64,000 nt of DNA from Nipponacmea schrenckii (taxonomy: Eukaryota; Mollusca; Gastropoda; Lottiidae). The position numbers were made by a program, and so were the translations under genes. Location: positions 23,343,398 through 23,407,397 of the forward strand of contig JAUJPP010000003.1 in assembly GCA_030562195.1 (NCBI GenBank), given 5' to 3'. A model generated the notes under the pieces. That model did no database searches, was not told the DNA's origin, and saw nothing but the letters and a program-made list of their open reading frames with translations. Shown piece after piece: positions 45,649 to 55,593 of the stretch (its first letter is position 1; every line of letters begins with the position of its first letter).

Positions 45649-46071
45649 CAGAGCTGCCAAGTTGGACTGACTAAATATCTTGAGTCTATGCGAGCGCTGG
45701 AGCTCTACAGATGCTCAGACATGCGTTTGGAGCATTACGAGACAACAAAATGACATCAGAGATGAACACACTTTCATAAAAAAAAGCAGACAAATTTCTG
45801 AATTACAGCCATTTTAATGAGAAAATTAGTTAAATACAACAACTATTATTGTCTCCGAAGACACGGATGTCATTAAAAAACTGCGAGCTAGTGTGATCAT
45901 GATGAGCTACTAATGTTTCATTTGACACTTCACATGTTATTACGTAAATAAAACCATAATTTGTCCAATGTCTGATTTTTATACAATAAATTTTGTTTTA
46001 CCGTGAGATTTGCAAGCGCTACCGTGAGACTGGGAGGTCTCTCTAAATATCCGTGAGACTTGGCAGGTCTG
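45649..46071. mobile_element. 423-bp CAG-ended inverted-repeat MITE (hAT-like)
   Basis: Left end CAGAGCTGCCAAGT and right end ACTTGGCAGGTCTG are imperfect inverted copies. The inverted homology goes on inward (CTAAATAT and GCGAGCGCT against its inverse AGCGCTACC). GTATGA abuts both ends (45643-45648 and 46072-46077). CAG ends fit hAT, though a perfect 8-bp duplication is not present. No protein. Confidence 0.7.
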
Positions 46072-46369
46072 GTATGAGTGTTATAAAAGGTAAGGTACCA
46101 CTGCTTAGAAAGATGTATATATATATACAGAATAAAGATTGTTACAGATAAGATTATTTCAGATTATTTAAAGGAAAACCTCGAATGATATAAAAATAAT
46201 TGGAAGAGAAATTATTGTCTATTTTAGGATTTCAATTATTTTGATATGTCAGAAGGACATGATCATTACAATTTCATTACAATAACTTATATTTTATTTC
46301 TTTCAATTTATAATTAAATTGCTGTGTATCAGATTTTTAATAGAGGTTTGACACTTATCATATTTGATA

Positions 46370-46510
46370 TAATCTGCTATATTTTATATTATCTGCTATA
46401 TTTTATATTATCTGCTATATTTTATATTATCTGATATATTTAATATTATCTGATATATTTTATATCATCTGATATATCTAATATGATCTTATTTGATATA
46501 TTTTAATCTG
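46370..46510 (+). repeat. Tandem repeat, about 22-bp TATCTGATATATTTTATAT units
   Basis: Six or so direct copies alternating TATCTGCTATATTTTATAT and TATCTGATATATTTTATAT. Confidence 0.75.
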
Positions 46511-47087
46511 ATATGTTTTAATAAATTGTTCGATGTGTTATTTATCACTAATTGGAACCAAGAACAGAAAGAGTTCTGTGACTAAAAGTAAATGGTATAG
46601 ACTACTGTGTTGATAATGGAGTGAAAGGCCAGTGAAGCCGCAATTATCCTGTCGTCCATAATACATGTATGTTTTTTATACTAGGAACAGAATATCTATT
46701 ACATAAACTTAAACATTAATACGATGGTCTGGTTTCACATGGATATGATTGATAAATTCCAATTATAAAATTGTATATAGTAATAAGTATGCCAATGTAT
46801 GCATCAATGTGAAGCTTGGTTAGGACTATTTTGTAGTTCTGTCATTAGACACCTCTCAATAGTGGGTGAACTGTACTCAACCATTATGTGATAAAATTGT
46901 GTCAATTTATATGACACTTAACAAAACAAGTTACAGTTTGTATCCAAAGTCATGGGGAAGACTACTTGTTAATATTCAATAAAATCTGAGATATGAGCAT
47001 TCAAAATTTAGGCACTTACTGAAAACATACAATACATTGGGAAATAAATAGAAAAGAAAAGGTAAAATTAAAGAAGTGATTAGCAAG

Positions 47088-48110
47088 ATATGCCCATTTT
47101 TAAAGTATATTTCTGTTTAACAGGTTATTTTGGCCTAATCAATGATCTCATTAAAATCAGACGAAAACTGTAGTCTCTATCACGTTCTCAATCTAATTTT
47201 GATGTAGCTTGACTAAGTCAAGGGCAATAAAACAGTTCACTGCAAAATCATATCAATATGGAACTTGTTCAAGATTTTATAAAAAATAATAATCACACTA
47301 TATTTCATTCAAATCAGATGAAAACAGTTGTATCTATAATGTTCACAAGCCAATTCGATATGTTTTGACTAAGTCACATGTCGATGTATTTTGACCATGT
47401 ATCAGGCAATATTACCATAAAATCGACAATATCAAACTTGTCAAAGATATCGTCAAAATAAACGATCACACCAAATTTAATTCAAATTCGATAAAAACCG
47501 TAGTCTCCATATCCTTCACAGGCCAATTTCAACTAAATCAGGGGCAATAACTCAAAAAGAGCTCATCAAATTGTCAACATCGAACTTGTCCAAGATCTCA
47601 TCAATATATATTCAAACCAAATTTAATTCAAATCCAATTCTAGTATCAGTCGCGTTCACAAGCCAATTTTGATGTGTTTTGACAAAGTCAAGTGCAATAA
47701 CTAAAATACCATTCATCGACAAATTGTCAATATTGAACTTGTCCGAGATTACATCAATATAATGATCACACCAAATTTCAATCAAATCCTATAAAAGAAT
47801 AGTCTCTATCACAGAGAGTTGAACAAAACCACTCATGAAGATGATAAATGGTGATCTCAGTTGTCAAAACTATGATGCTTTGACAGGATGAAGATATCAG
47901 GCTTTAAAGAATGAAACTTCTGTCAAAAAAACACACTTCCTCAGGGAGTCCAAATACCAACACAATTAAAATTTTGATTTTTTAATTGTGTTGATTTTTT
48001 GACTCCCTGAGGAAGTGTGTTTTTAGACACACGAAACGTTGGAGGAATAAATGGTTTAGTTTGACAGAAGTTTTATTTTCTAAAGCCACATTATAGTGTG
48101 GGCGTATAAA
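47088..48110. mobile_element. Pearl-like element E with a hairpin insertion
   Basis: Head TTAGCAAGATATGCCCATTT. Core units are like element C (AAGTCAAGGGCAATAA, AACTTGTCCAAGATCTCATC). Tail TTATAGTGTGGGCGTATAAA. The core is interrupted near 47815-48078 by unrelated sequence that folds into a long hairpin. Confidence 0.7.
47909..48075. repeat. Nested inverted repeat (hairpin) in element E
   Basis: Outer arms GAAACTTCTGTCAAA and TTTGACAGAAGTTT; inner arms ACACACTTCCTCAGGGAGTC and its inverse near 48000-48023; innermost AACACAATTAAAA and TTTTAATTGTGTT around a loop of about 10 bases. The right side carries ACACACGAAACGTTGGAGGA. Confidence 0.75.
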
Positions 48111-48794
48111 AAACTGATTGCGGATTCTATAGAAACCACAATCACACACAATACTCTTGAGGCTCCATTCTAAATTTTACAAAGATCAGTTATATCAAAA
48201 TCAAATACAAATGTAAAATCTTAATGGGGACAATTCTAAATAATTGCAAAAGAAATATCCCAATATATCTTTAGAATTCCAGTTGAAATGTCAACTTTAC
48301 TCACGAAAAACATTAAAACTGAAAAGCGATGCTGAAATTTTAAAAACAGATATTTGTTGACAATCAAAATGTCTATCTACCTGTATATTTTAATATCGAT
48401 CAAATTAAACTTTTTTAAGTTACAAAAAAGTGTTAAAATTTAAAACTGTCAATTCAGTGTTAAATGTGTTAAACTGCTATTCTGAATTCTAAAGCAAGCT
48501 GAAAATAGAATTAAAGGTCTGATCAAGATTGGGTCAAAAAAAATTGATGTAATTTAATAACAATAAGATACTTTGGGATTCATTTTACATTTAAACAACA
48601 AGCAATATAGGTTACCGGAATGATAGATTATTGTGTCAGATTATGTGAGGCATTTGTAGTTATGGCTGGGGACTGTGACCAGAAAGAAAAAAAAACATAG
48701 TTATTTGTCAAATTGATACACTAGATCAATCATATCTTAATGCTTTTATGTTGTAATCTTAGATAGCTGAGGGTGCACTGGGGGCCAATACTTA

Positions 48795-48930
48795 GGGCTG
48801 TATGCACCGCTCTTACTCTAAGGTCGACCTTTGGCTAAAGTCTAACTTAGCAAAGTTAGGGTAAAGTAAAACTTAATGTTTACTTTCATCGGTATGCACA
48901 GCTCTTACTAAAGCCGAACTTTATAAAGTA
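48795..48930 (+). mobile_element. Putative PIF/Harbinger-type 5' terminus
   Basis: After a TTA (48792-48794) the sequence GGGCTGTATGCACCGCTCTT begins. Harbinger elements typically start GGGCTGTAT and duplicate a 3-bp TNA site. A second, subterminal copy (GGTATGCACAGCTCTTACTA) lies about 90 bp inward. The Myb/SANT gene that follows fits a Harbinger second ORF. The other end was not found; the assembly gap may hide it. Confidence 0.55.
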
Positions 48931-49216
48931 CAGGTTTTGTATCAAAAGTATGGCGGATCAATGGTGTAATACAAATATTTTCTCTTTTTTTTCCTGGAGT
49001 TTTTTTCTCCGGTTATCAGAATTTCACCCAAAACACCCAAACTTTTCAGATACACGAATATTTACAGTTCTAGTTTACAACCAAGTCACCCAAACGTTTA
49101 AAACACACGAATGTCATGAAACTTATGTGCATTTGCTCTATAAATGCATTTTCTAGTATAAATTCGGCTGTGGTAGATAACCATAATCATTCGCAGTTTC
49201 AAACAGAACAAACGAC

Positions 49217-50112
49217 ATGGAAGATCAATCACAGCCATCAAGGAAACGAATGCCTACTTTCATCTTTCATCCTTGACACAGTGGATGAATACAAAGGCAT
49301 TGTAGAATGTAAGAAAAATGACGTTAGGTCTATTCAGAAGAAAGAAAAGGCTTGGAAAGATATCGAGAAACGCTTTTGATTTCTACAAGCGAGATTCGAA
49401 TCAATTTAAAAAGTGTTGGAACAATCTTAAAATGAAAGCCAAAAAATCAGTTGCCCATGAAAAGCGTGAGAGGAAGAAAACCAGAGGTGGTGTTTTTGAA
49501 ATGTCGGATGTTGCGAGTCAGAAAATTTGCTCTATGATACCAGAACAAATGCATCCACTAGCAAATGCATTTGATAACGATGCAGAATTCCATGGTGATG
49601 TACAGGATGATGAGGTTCACTCAATACCAGGTTCATTTTTTTAATATTTATACGCTCATTGTCCCTAATCCTGAAAATTGTAAATCATAGTCCTATTGCA
49701 AATTTGTAACAATCCTTATTTTTTGTTGTTGACAAATTTGAAATACAGTATACTCATCTACTAATCCGACATCTGTCTATTCCGGCATTCTATAAATTTC
49801 AACGTAATTTCAACTTACTATCAATTCAGGTCGTACTGAACTTGTACAGACATTATTCATCAACATAAAATTGGCCATTGAAGCATCCCAAAATATAATT
49901 ACAAGTATATGTTCAAATATTTCATTCTTAATTTTACAGGTCCTAGTGCTTCTGTAGGTATTGCACCGACAGATCAGGAAGAACCAGGTCCAAGCACTCA
50001 CCCCCTTGGAAAAGCATGCAAAACGTCTCGATTGAGTAATCTCAGTATGGCCTCTACTTTTGTCTCAGCTAAAACTGATCTGATTACGATGGCTAGAGAA
50101 GAACATGCTCTA
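49217..50112 (+). pseudogene. MSANTD3-like Myb/SANT protein, two frameshifts, runs into the gap
   Basis: From the ATG at 49217 the frame reads MEDQSQPSRKRMPTF. It slips by one base near 49260 into LDTVDEYKGIVECKKNDVRS then IQKKEKAWKDIEKRF, and again near 49376 into DFYKRDSNQFKKCWNNLKMK, AHEKRERKKTRGG and KICSMIPEQMHPL. These match the Myb/SANT-like domain and following region of MSANTD3 (ECKK..D.R, FKKCW.N.K, AHE.RE, MIPEQ). Exon 1 may end at 49630 (weak donor) and join in phase to 49940, giving GPSASVGIAPTDQEEPGPST and MAREEHAL before the Ns. The frameshifts could be assembly errors. It follows a Harbinger-like terminus, so it may be the element's DNA-binding protein rather than a host gene. 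Confidence 0.65.
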
Positions 50113-50612
50113 NNNNNNNNNNNNNNNNNNNNNNNNNNNNNNNNNNNNNNNNNNNNNNNNNNNNNNNNNNNNNNNNNNNNNNNNNNNNNNNNNNNNNNNN
50201 NNNNNNNNNNNNNNNNNNNNNNNNNNNNNNNNNNNNNNNNNNNNNNNNNNNNNNNNNNNNNNNNNNNNNNNNNNNNNNNNNNNNNNNNNNNNNNNNNNNN
50301 NNNNNNNNNNNNNNNNNNNNNNNNNNNNNNNNNNNNNNNNNNNNNNNNNNNNNNNNNNNNNNNNNNNNNNNNNNNNNNNNNNNNNNNNNNNNNNNNNNNN
50401 NNNNNNNNNNNNNNNNNNNNNNNNNNNNNNNNNNNNNNNNNNNNNNNNNNNNNNNNNNNNNNNNNNNNNNNNNNNNNNNNNNNNNNNNNNNNNNNNNNNN
50501 NNNNNNNNNNNNNNNNNNNNNNNNNNNNNNNNNNNNNNNNNNNNNNNNNNNNNNNNNNNNNNNNNNNNNNNNNNNNNNNNNNNNNNNNNNNNNNNNNNNN
50601 NNNNNNNNNNNN
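50113..50612. other. Assembly gap of exactly 500 N
   Basis: A round-number run of N, so the true length is unknown. It cuts the MSANTD3-like gene; any open frame across it is meaningless. Confidence 1.
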
Positions 50613-51440
50613 TGACATGTGTCCACATGAAAATTCACTTATCTTGGATGTATAAAATGTTATAATATTACTTGATAGTGTTTCGTACTAATTATATTAT
50701 CTGTTTGTGGTCTGAATCAATATATATATTGAGTAATGTCCCTTCCCTACATACGCCATGTTATCTCGTGCAACTGCACGTGTACGTCATTCTAACCTTT
50801 GTACTTGTACATGTTGTAGCTATGTTGCTGTTCTGATTAAACCTAAACTTCTTTATGACTTGTGAATAATACAATCATAACATAAAATGTCTTGTGAGCT
50901 GCAGGGTATCGCCCTTGATAAACATTGATTTGTAGATTGACTGCCATGCCAGGATTCATAATAATCAAATAATCAAATTGCAATATCTTGTTCTTTCAAT
51001 ATTAGTTTATATCACATTTCAGAAGATTATGGAAGATTTGGGACATGATTTTAGAGAAAAGTTTTTCATTATGAAAAGGATTGTAAAATATCTTGTTAAA
51101 AAATAGTCATTAGTGATATGAATATATATATATAACAATTTAATTTGTATACAATTTGTATAACTAACAATAAAATATTTGGAATGTATAAAATTTCAAC
51201 TATAATAACAATTATTAAAAAATAAACTTTAATAAAACTATTTCATAACATTTTAAATTCATCTTAATTTGAACTAATTAATCACTTAGAGTTTTACAGA
51301 TTTACTCTCACTTTGCCGGCAGGCTGGAGGGGATTAACTCTATGGTTGAGTGATTAATGAGATTAATGGGATTAAAGAGGTGACCAGTGTTCACATGTCA
51401 TCTGAACATAATAATGAGAAGTATTCAATATATATAACAG
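50613..51440. other. AT-rich stretch, no gene seen
   Basis: Between the gap and the MULE fragment. It contains CTCACTTTGCCGGCA (51306-51320), whose inverse occurs at 56419-56433, and GATTAATG-type repeats near 51350-51375. Nothing coding recognised. Confidence 0.5.
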
Positions 51441-51770
51441 TGGGTAGAAGGCGGGGATAGACAGATGTGGAACCATTTCAACACAGATGGCCCAAGAACC
51501 ACTAACCATGTCGAGGGGTGGCACTCCAAGATATCAAAGATCACAGCCTGTCACCCCAACATGTACAAATTCATCAACTTGATGAAGACAGAACAGAACT
51601 ACACAGAGATAACCATCCTGCAGCTCGAGAATGGTGGCAGCATTAGACCAAAGAAGAGGAAGTATCGCCAACTAGAACAACGACTTGACACAGTGAAGAG
51701 GCAACGGTTGAATGGTACCAAGACAGCAATTGAATATGGTTATTCGGTTTCACATCTGGTTGGAATCTGA
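51441..51770 (+). pseudogene. MULE-type transposase C-terminal fragment
   Basis: After an acceptor-like TATATAACAG the frame reads WVEGGDRQMWNHFNTDGPRT then TNHVEGWHSKISKITACHPN and MYKFINLMKTEQ, ending at a stop after 109 codons. The phrase PRTTNHVEGWHSK is the conserved (N)N..E.WH block at the end of the MULE DDE transposase as found in FLYWCH-associated animal proteins. No catalytic core is present upstream, so this is a relic or the last exon of a gene cut by the gap. Confidence 0.65.
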
Positions 51771-52804
51771 ACTGTTTCGCTTGTACATAATAAATATTTA
51801 GACTTGATATGTTAATAAAAATGGTGTTTTATGTCTAAGAAACATTTTAATCCCCTTTCAACCCGGTGTAGCAGTTTGAGATGTCCACCAGTTTGAGATG
51901 TCCAATTTGTATTACGCATGCGTTGATCGAACGTCATAGCGTGTGACGGTGAACATTTTATTTCGCCAGTTTCAGATGTCCAATTTCATAGATAATTTAC
52001 ATTTTCTCAAAATATTTAGTTTAAGTAATGTTGAAGGGTGACATGAAATCATTTCATACTCCAATTTACTTTAATAAAAACGTTTCACAATGCCAAAAAA
52101 TCCCTCAGTATTCAACTTTAGGCAAAATAAGACGATCGTATTTTCACGACTTTGTTGTACTAAGCTAACTCAAGGTGGTTGCTAAATGCTACATTTAAAA
52201 ACTGTCGATCATACAATTTCCGAATCATTTTAGCCTATTTCCTTTTCATCGTGATATTGAATACTTCTTGCTTTATTTTTTCAAAACCTTTCTAAATGAC
52301 ATACAACTCTGCACAATAACTTACAAAGTTAAACGACGAAAACTTTGATTGATCGACCTTGAACTTGTACGAGGAAAAGGTAGTGACTAAATAATATACA
52401 GAGAAACTGACGATCAACGAGGACCGATTATCTTTTCTATTTTTTAAACATTTTCATCCAGAATTGATAAAGATCGCAACCAAACAATCTTTCATTGTTT
52501 TCTATAAAAGTTTTCTTTTTTAACAGCTGCTTGGGCTACAGTCATAACTGAGATTTTTTGAAAAAATGACTATTCCGAGCAATCAAACTTAGGCTAGGCC
52601 TAGGCCTACTTTTTAACTCCTTTTCTGTAAACAGGAATTGACATTATTGAAATTTGGCGTTTGGATTAATTTGACATCAGAATTTCTGGAAACTGCAATT
52701 TTGTGATATTGATGTATGTGCACGTGGGCCGACTTGAATAAAATCTATTATATTTTATTATGGGTTAAAGTAACTTGCCACCTAACCAGTGGCCTCAAAT
52801 ATTT

Positions 52805-52826
52805 GATGATAATGATAATGATAATG

Positions 52827-52861
<35 letters not shown>

Positions 52862-52862
52862 G

Positions 52863-52902
<40 letters not shown>
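52805..52902 (+). repeat. Microsatellite (GATAAT)n then (TAA)n
   Basis: About nine GATAAT hexamers followed by about fifteen TAA triplets, uninterrupted apart from two TGATAA units. Confidence 0.98.
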
Positions 52903-52903
<1 letters not shown>

Positions 52904-53415
52904 CTCTTTATTTTACATGGGTCAGAATTAGGCCCAATACACAAGGTGCCAATAAAGGTGCCATTGAAGATGTAGCATAGCCATTGTTCTTTTCATGTTG
53001 AGAAAAATAAAGAATATATCAAGAAATATTCCACCTAAATGGTTAATAGATCGAATGCCCAACATTTTTTAGTTTTTGAGAGCCCAGTAATAGTAACCAG
53101 CCTTGTAAGATTATTAAAAGAACAACACTGTAAAAGCTATGATTGATATCTTTCCAGCTGGAATAAGACTAATTGTACCCTTGACATTGACTGTTCAGCA
53201 GAGTAAGTTTGTAAAAGCACAAAACTCTGGTTATAATACATGTTTATTGATTGTTTTTGCAGAACATGTAATGTCTCTTTAAATATATTGAAAACATCAT
53301 TTTTAAATGACAACAATAGTATTTTTTGAAACTTTGGAAACCACAGCATCTGGACAGTCTGTTGATAAAGCACAATAAAGGTCTGTAAATGTAAACAGAT
53401 TACATTCACTGATAC

Positions 53416-53532
53416 CTAAGGCACATCTTTCACTAATGTAGGTTCTAGTCGTTTTTCAGTATCATTCCAATGGCAAAGTCTGTACTTCTTCACAAAAACT
53501 TTTCTCCAATAGTCCATGTTGATCCATTTTGC
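53416..53532 (-). CDS. Orphan terminal exon, unknown protein
   Basis: On the minus strand a strong acceptor (T-run then TTCTATAG) precedes a frame reading KWINMDYWRKVFVKKYRLCH then WNDTEKRLEPTLVKDVP and a TAG stop. It lies just outside the TTAA-bounded THAP element and could be the last exon of a minus-strand gene starting to its right, perhaps the P2X7-like one. No family recognised. An open stretch at 53137-53409 would be its 3' UTR. Confidence 0.35.
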   Translation of the reverse strand, partial: AKWINMDYWRKVFVKKYRLCHWNDTEKRLEPTLVKDVP

Positions 53533-53946
53533 CTATAGAAGTAAAAAAAAAACAAATATTTTAAGCTATATTTATACAACAAATTACAATGGATCAATTT
53601 GTAATATTTTATTATTCAAATCACATATTAAATTTAGATGGACATGGGATATTGGATTGGAACAATAGAAAGTATTTTAATTTATCTTATTAATTTTTTG
53701 ATACTTAAAGGATATGTGAAGAGATTTTCAAAAAAGGCTTGAAACCACCTATTTGAAAAGTAAAATCATTCATCTATCGATTGCAACCAATAAAAAAAAT
53801 TAGAAATAATTCTAAAATAGCTAAAAATCCTTTTAAAAACACAGGTCTGAAATATGCAAAAATGAAAGGTCGTTTCCGCGACCTTTTGTAAATGACGTCA
53901 GAGATGCCCAATCTAATTCACCCGCCATATTGTTTACATTGACGTT

Positions 53947-54312
53947 ATGCCGCAGTGTGTGGCCTATGGCTGTAATAATCGCGGAGGAAAGGGCTCTGGT
54001 GTTCATATGTTCCGCTTTCCTAAAGATGAACATCTTGTGAAAACTTGGATTGTCAAACTGAAGCGGAAGAATTTTTCCCCCACTAAATATTCCAGGCTGT
54101 GTTCCGATCATTTTGCAGACGATGCGTATGACCGGAACCCAGTCTTACTAGCCCAATATGGATATGTGAACGCCAATCCAAAGCTCAAGGCAGGTGCCGT
54201 GCCAACCATTTTTCGTGAACCACTTAGGCCTCATGCCAGCATTGACCAGAAAAACAAAAGAGGCGATCGTCGAAAAGGTGGAGGGGCTTTTGCCAAGAGG
54301 CAAAGGTTGCAG
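53947..54312 (+). CDS. THAP-domain exon, probably of a Kolobok-type transposase
   Basis: The ATG opens a frame beginning MPQCVAYGCNNRGGKGSGVH. The THAP zinc finger is complete: C4, C9, C52, H55, with FRFP (22-25), W34 and the closing AVPTIF (84-89). A basic stretch KKRGDRRKGGGAFAKRQRLQ follows, then a splice donor (CAG|GTGAGT, 54313). The frame closes at 54351 if not spliced. No later exon of this gene was found, so the catalytic part is missing or lies beyond a deletion. THAP fingers bind DNA; in transposons they recognise the element ends. Position inside TTAA/TTAAAGG ends supports a transposon origin rather than a host THAP gene. Confidence 0.8.
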
Positions 54313-54424
54313 GTGAGTTTCAAAATTCTGACTTACACCTACGAATGTTGAAGATTGAACTGAAGAAGAAATGAGTAGGCCTAGATCTTATAAAGTAAAA
54401 GGAACGTACATGGGCTAAGTTAAT

Positions 54425-55080
54425 CCGAGTTATCTGTGGCATAGTATTGTCAATTTTTTACGAATTTTTATATTTAGGCCTATTGACTAATCCTTGCTCT
54501 AGCTAGGCTATCGTTTCAGTCGGATTCATGTCTCCCGAATCGGCTACGCACTTTTTGCCTATTTCCTCCCTTACGAATGGATGTCAGCAACAAATATGCA
54601 CATAAATCTATACTCCAACCCTTTATGGCCATTTTCATATAATAAAAATTGGTCTTACCTTCACAACGACCGTCCACTACCATTTTAAAAGTGTCCCTAT
54701 CACGCCTGAATGCAGATTTCCATTGAAAATCAAAACGAGGCTCCACGTTATGTCAATGTTGTACAGTGAAATCATTTTCGAGGTTTGATGGCGTGTGTTA
54801 AAATGAATGTTTTAAAATGTATATTGGGTGGTCTGTGTGAAGGTAAGACCACATTTTATTATATGAAAATGGCCATAAAGGGTTGGAGTATAGATTTATG
54901 TGCATATTTGTTGCTGACATTTATTCGTAAGGGAGGAAATAGGCAAAAAGTGCGTAGCAGATTCGGGAGACACGAATCCGATTGAAACGATAGAACAAGG
55001 ATCTCAGACCCTAGAATAGTCAATAAATATAAAAAAAAAAATCGTAAAAATCGACTATGCCATGGTACAGATAACTCGGT
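54425..55080. repeat. Inverted pair of about 240-bp arms, each starting at a splice-donor-like sequence
   Basis: The left arm (54665 down to 54425, minus) and right arm (54830-55080, plus) share GTGAAGGTAAGACC and then about 220 bp of nearly identical sequence, ending around ACAGATAACTCGG. Translations of both arms contain KMAIKGWSIDLCAYLLLT and RKGGNRQKVRSRFGRHESD, but the identity starts at a GTAAGA donor, so this is probably conserved intron sequence rather than protein. Confidence 0.75.
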
Positions 55081-55086
55081 TTAGTA

Positions 55087-55290
55087 TCAGCACTGCACTG
55101 ATGAGGCCCAGAGGGGATCATCCTCTTCTTCCGTATCTGTGTCAAGTTCTGATGGATCGGAAGAATCCGACTGGGGGGAGTCTGAAAGCTTGGCAGTTTC
55201 GTCAGATATGGAGCGTTTTAATGGTTCGAATTGATATGGCTTAATTTCTAATGACTCTATACCAGCTGATAAATCCTCCATTGCCCACAT
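55087..55290 (-). CDS. P2X7-ballast-like (P2XR7A) N-terminal exon, partial
   Basis: The minus-strand frame reads MWAMEDLSAGIESLEIKPYQ then FEPLKRS, and an acidic serine-rich run (SDSPQSDSSDPSELDTDTEE) ending DDPLWASSVQC. Many invertebrate proteins related to the cytoplasmic ballast of P2X7 begin with a PY.FEP motif, an acidic run and a W..C..C zinc cluster. Only the first two are intact here; the cluster after DDPLW is not, so the exon is truncated or decayed. It faces the THAP exon from the opposite end of the same TTAA-bounded element. Confidence 0.45.
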   Translation of the reverse strand: MWAMEDLSAGIESLEIKPYQFEPLKRSISDETAKLSDSPQSDSSDPSELDTDTEEEDDPLWASSVQC

Positions 55291-55593
55291 ATGATCAGAA
55301 ATTAAAGCGCTAAACTCCCGAAGGTTATAATAATATTAGCTAGGCTTAGTTCTCCATTTGTTTTTATTTTAGTTGGGCATCTCTGACGTCATGCGGTCAC
55401 GTGATCGCCTAGCTCATTAACGTTCGACTCATGCTAAAGAAGCCTACTTTGAAAGCCTTTTTTTCTACTCTAAACGTTTTTTGAAAAAAAAAAATTTGTT
55501 GGAATTGATAGATATGTTAGTTTACTTTTAAAAATAAATGCTTTTGATCAAATTCAACGATTTTCATATATTTCTTTTCACATATCCTTTAAG

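Larger units (their letters stand above)
53705..55592. mobile_element. Kolobok/T2-like element, about 1.9 kb, TTAA target site, two convergent genes
   Basis: TTAA at 53705-53708 is followed by AGGATATGTGAA; the inverse TTCACATATCCT is followed by TTAA at 55589-55592. TTAAAGGRR ends with TTAA target sites are the signature of T2/Kolobok elements, whose transposases carry THAP domains, and a THAP exon lies inside. Both ends also share, inverted, TGACGTCAGAGATGCCCAA (53892-53910 and 55379-55397), placed just before the first exon on each side. It is shorter than an autonomous element, so it is probably internally deleted. Confidence 0.75.

Noticed and set aside
49909..50665. Long open frames across the N run on both strands
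   Set aside because: They consist of undetermined bases; only the flanks are real sequence.
52716..52975. Two overlapping small proteins rich in IM or ND repeats
   Set aside because: They are translations of the GATAAT/TAA microsatellite.
54516..54985. Two open frames on opposite strands sharing KMAIKGWSIDLCAYLLLT
   Set aside because: The similarity begins at a splice-donor sequence and includes non-coding parts; it reflects the inverted repeat rather than a conserved protein.
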